Source: an uncultured Paracoccaceae bacterium (GTDB lineage Bacteria > Pseudomonadota > Alphaproteobacteria > Rhodobacterales > Rhodobacteraceae). From it: DNA of 48,046 nucleotides. The notes below the pieces were generated by a model, which made no database searches, was not told the DNA's origin, and saw only the letters and a program-made list of their open reading frames with translations. The position numbers and the translations under genes are program-made. Shown here piece after piece: positions 47,941-48,046 of the stretch (position 1 is its first letter; each line of letters starts with the position of its first letter). The DNA lies in NCBI GenBank assembly GCA_947492475.1, contig CANLNM010000014.1, positions 1 to 48,046 of the forward strand, written 5' to 3'.

Positions 47941-47971
47941 GGATTAGATCAAATTGATCTATGTTTGTCGA

Positions 47972-48046
47972 TTACTCGATGATTTTTGACACGACGCCGG
48001 CGCCGACGGTGCGGCCGCCTTCGCGGATGGCGAAGCGCAGGCCGTT
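47972..48046 (-). CDS. tuf: Elongation factor Tu, C-terminal 24 residues (partial)
   Basis: The window ends inside this gene. The visible end reads GLRFAIREGGRTVGAGVVSK IIE, the strongly conserved C-terminus of EF-Tu domain III. EF-Tu brings aminoacyl-tRNA to the ribosome. tuf upstream of tRNA-Trp and secE is the ancestral order, here separated by about 5.3 kb of other genes. The stop is followed by a strong terminator. Confidence 0.93.
   Translation of the reverse strand, partial: NGLRFAIREGGRTVGAGVVSKIIE

Overview
The window reads as chromosomal DNA of a Roseobacter-group alphaproteobacterium (Rhodobacteraceae). Grounds: the ribosomal and RNA polymerase proteins have alphaproteobacterial sequences, the solute uptake systems are Aap-type ABC and TRAP transporters, intergenic gaps are short with many 1-8 nt gene overlaps, and GC is moderate. 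The genus cannot be fixed from sequence alone.

Layout. (1) 0.2-2.0 kb: a methionine gamma-lyase gene divergent from an Lrp/AsnC regulator, with a near-perfect Lrp box between them. (2) 2.2-11.0 kb: one co-directional amino-acid uptake and catabolism locus. It holds a GntR/FCD regulator behind a perfect consensus promoter and tandem palindromes, an aberrant enolase-superfamily protein, a substrate-binding protein, a terminator, two permeases, an ATPase, an ornithine-cyclodeaminase-like enzyme, a second ATPase and an atypical class IV aminotransferase. Three of its enzymes lack residues their superfamilies normally conserve, so this is the best candidate here for an undescribed pathway. (3) 11.1-11.5 kb: a decayed IS3-family transposase. 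(4) 11.7-18.8 kb: a winged-helix regulator, a TRAP transporter (DctP, terminator, DctQ, DctM), and a divergent 1200-residue HyuA-HyuB fusion of 5-oxoprolinase/hydantoinase type. (5) 18.9-21.5 kb: a cupin, SDR and flavin amine oxidase operon behind a TetR-like palindrome. (6) 21.6-27.5 kb: a DEDDh exonuclease; a GST, PPOX-FNR-ferredoxin fusion and DUF1348-like operon with a divergent LysR gene; and a divergent ohrR/ohr pair.

(7) 27.6-48.0 kb: the ancestral minus-strand block tuf, tRNA-Trp, secE, nusG, rplK, rplA, rplJ, rplL, rpoB, rpoC. It is split by three sets of extra genes: six genes between tuf and tRNA-Trp, a VOC-family gene between nusG and rplK, and an oppositely oriented PAS-GGDEF-EAL gene between rplA and rplJ. 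Strong intrinsic terminators mark the seams. The rplKA terminator lies inside the 3' coding end of the GGDEF-EAL gene.

No CRISPR array, prophage, integrase, intact insertion sequence or rRNA gene was seen. All functions come from reading motifs and family resemblance by eye; no database search was possible.
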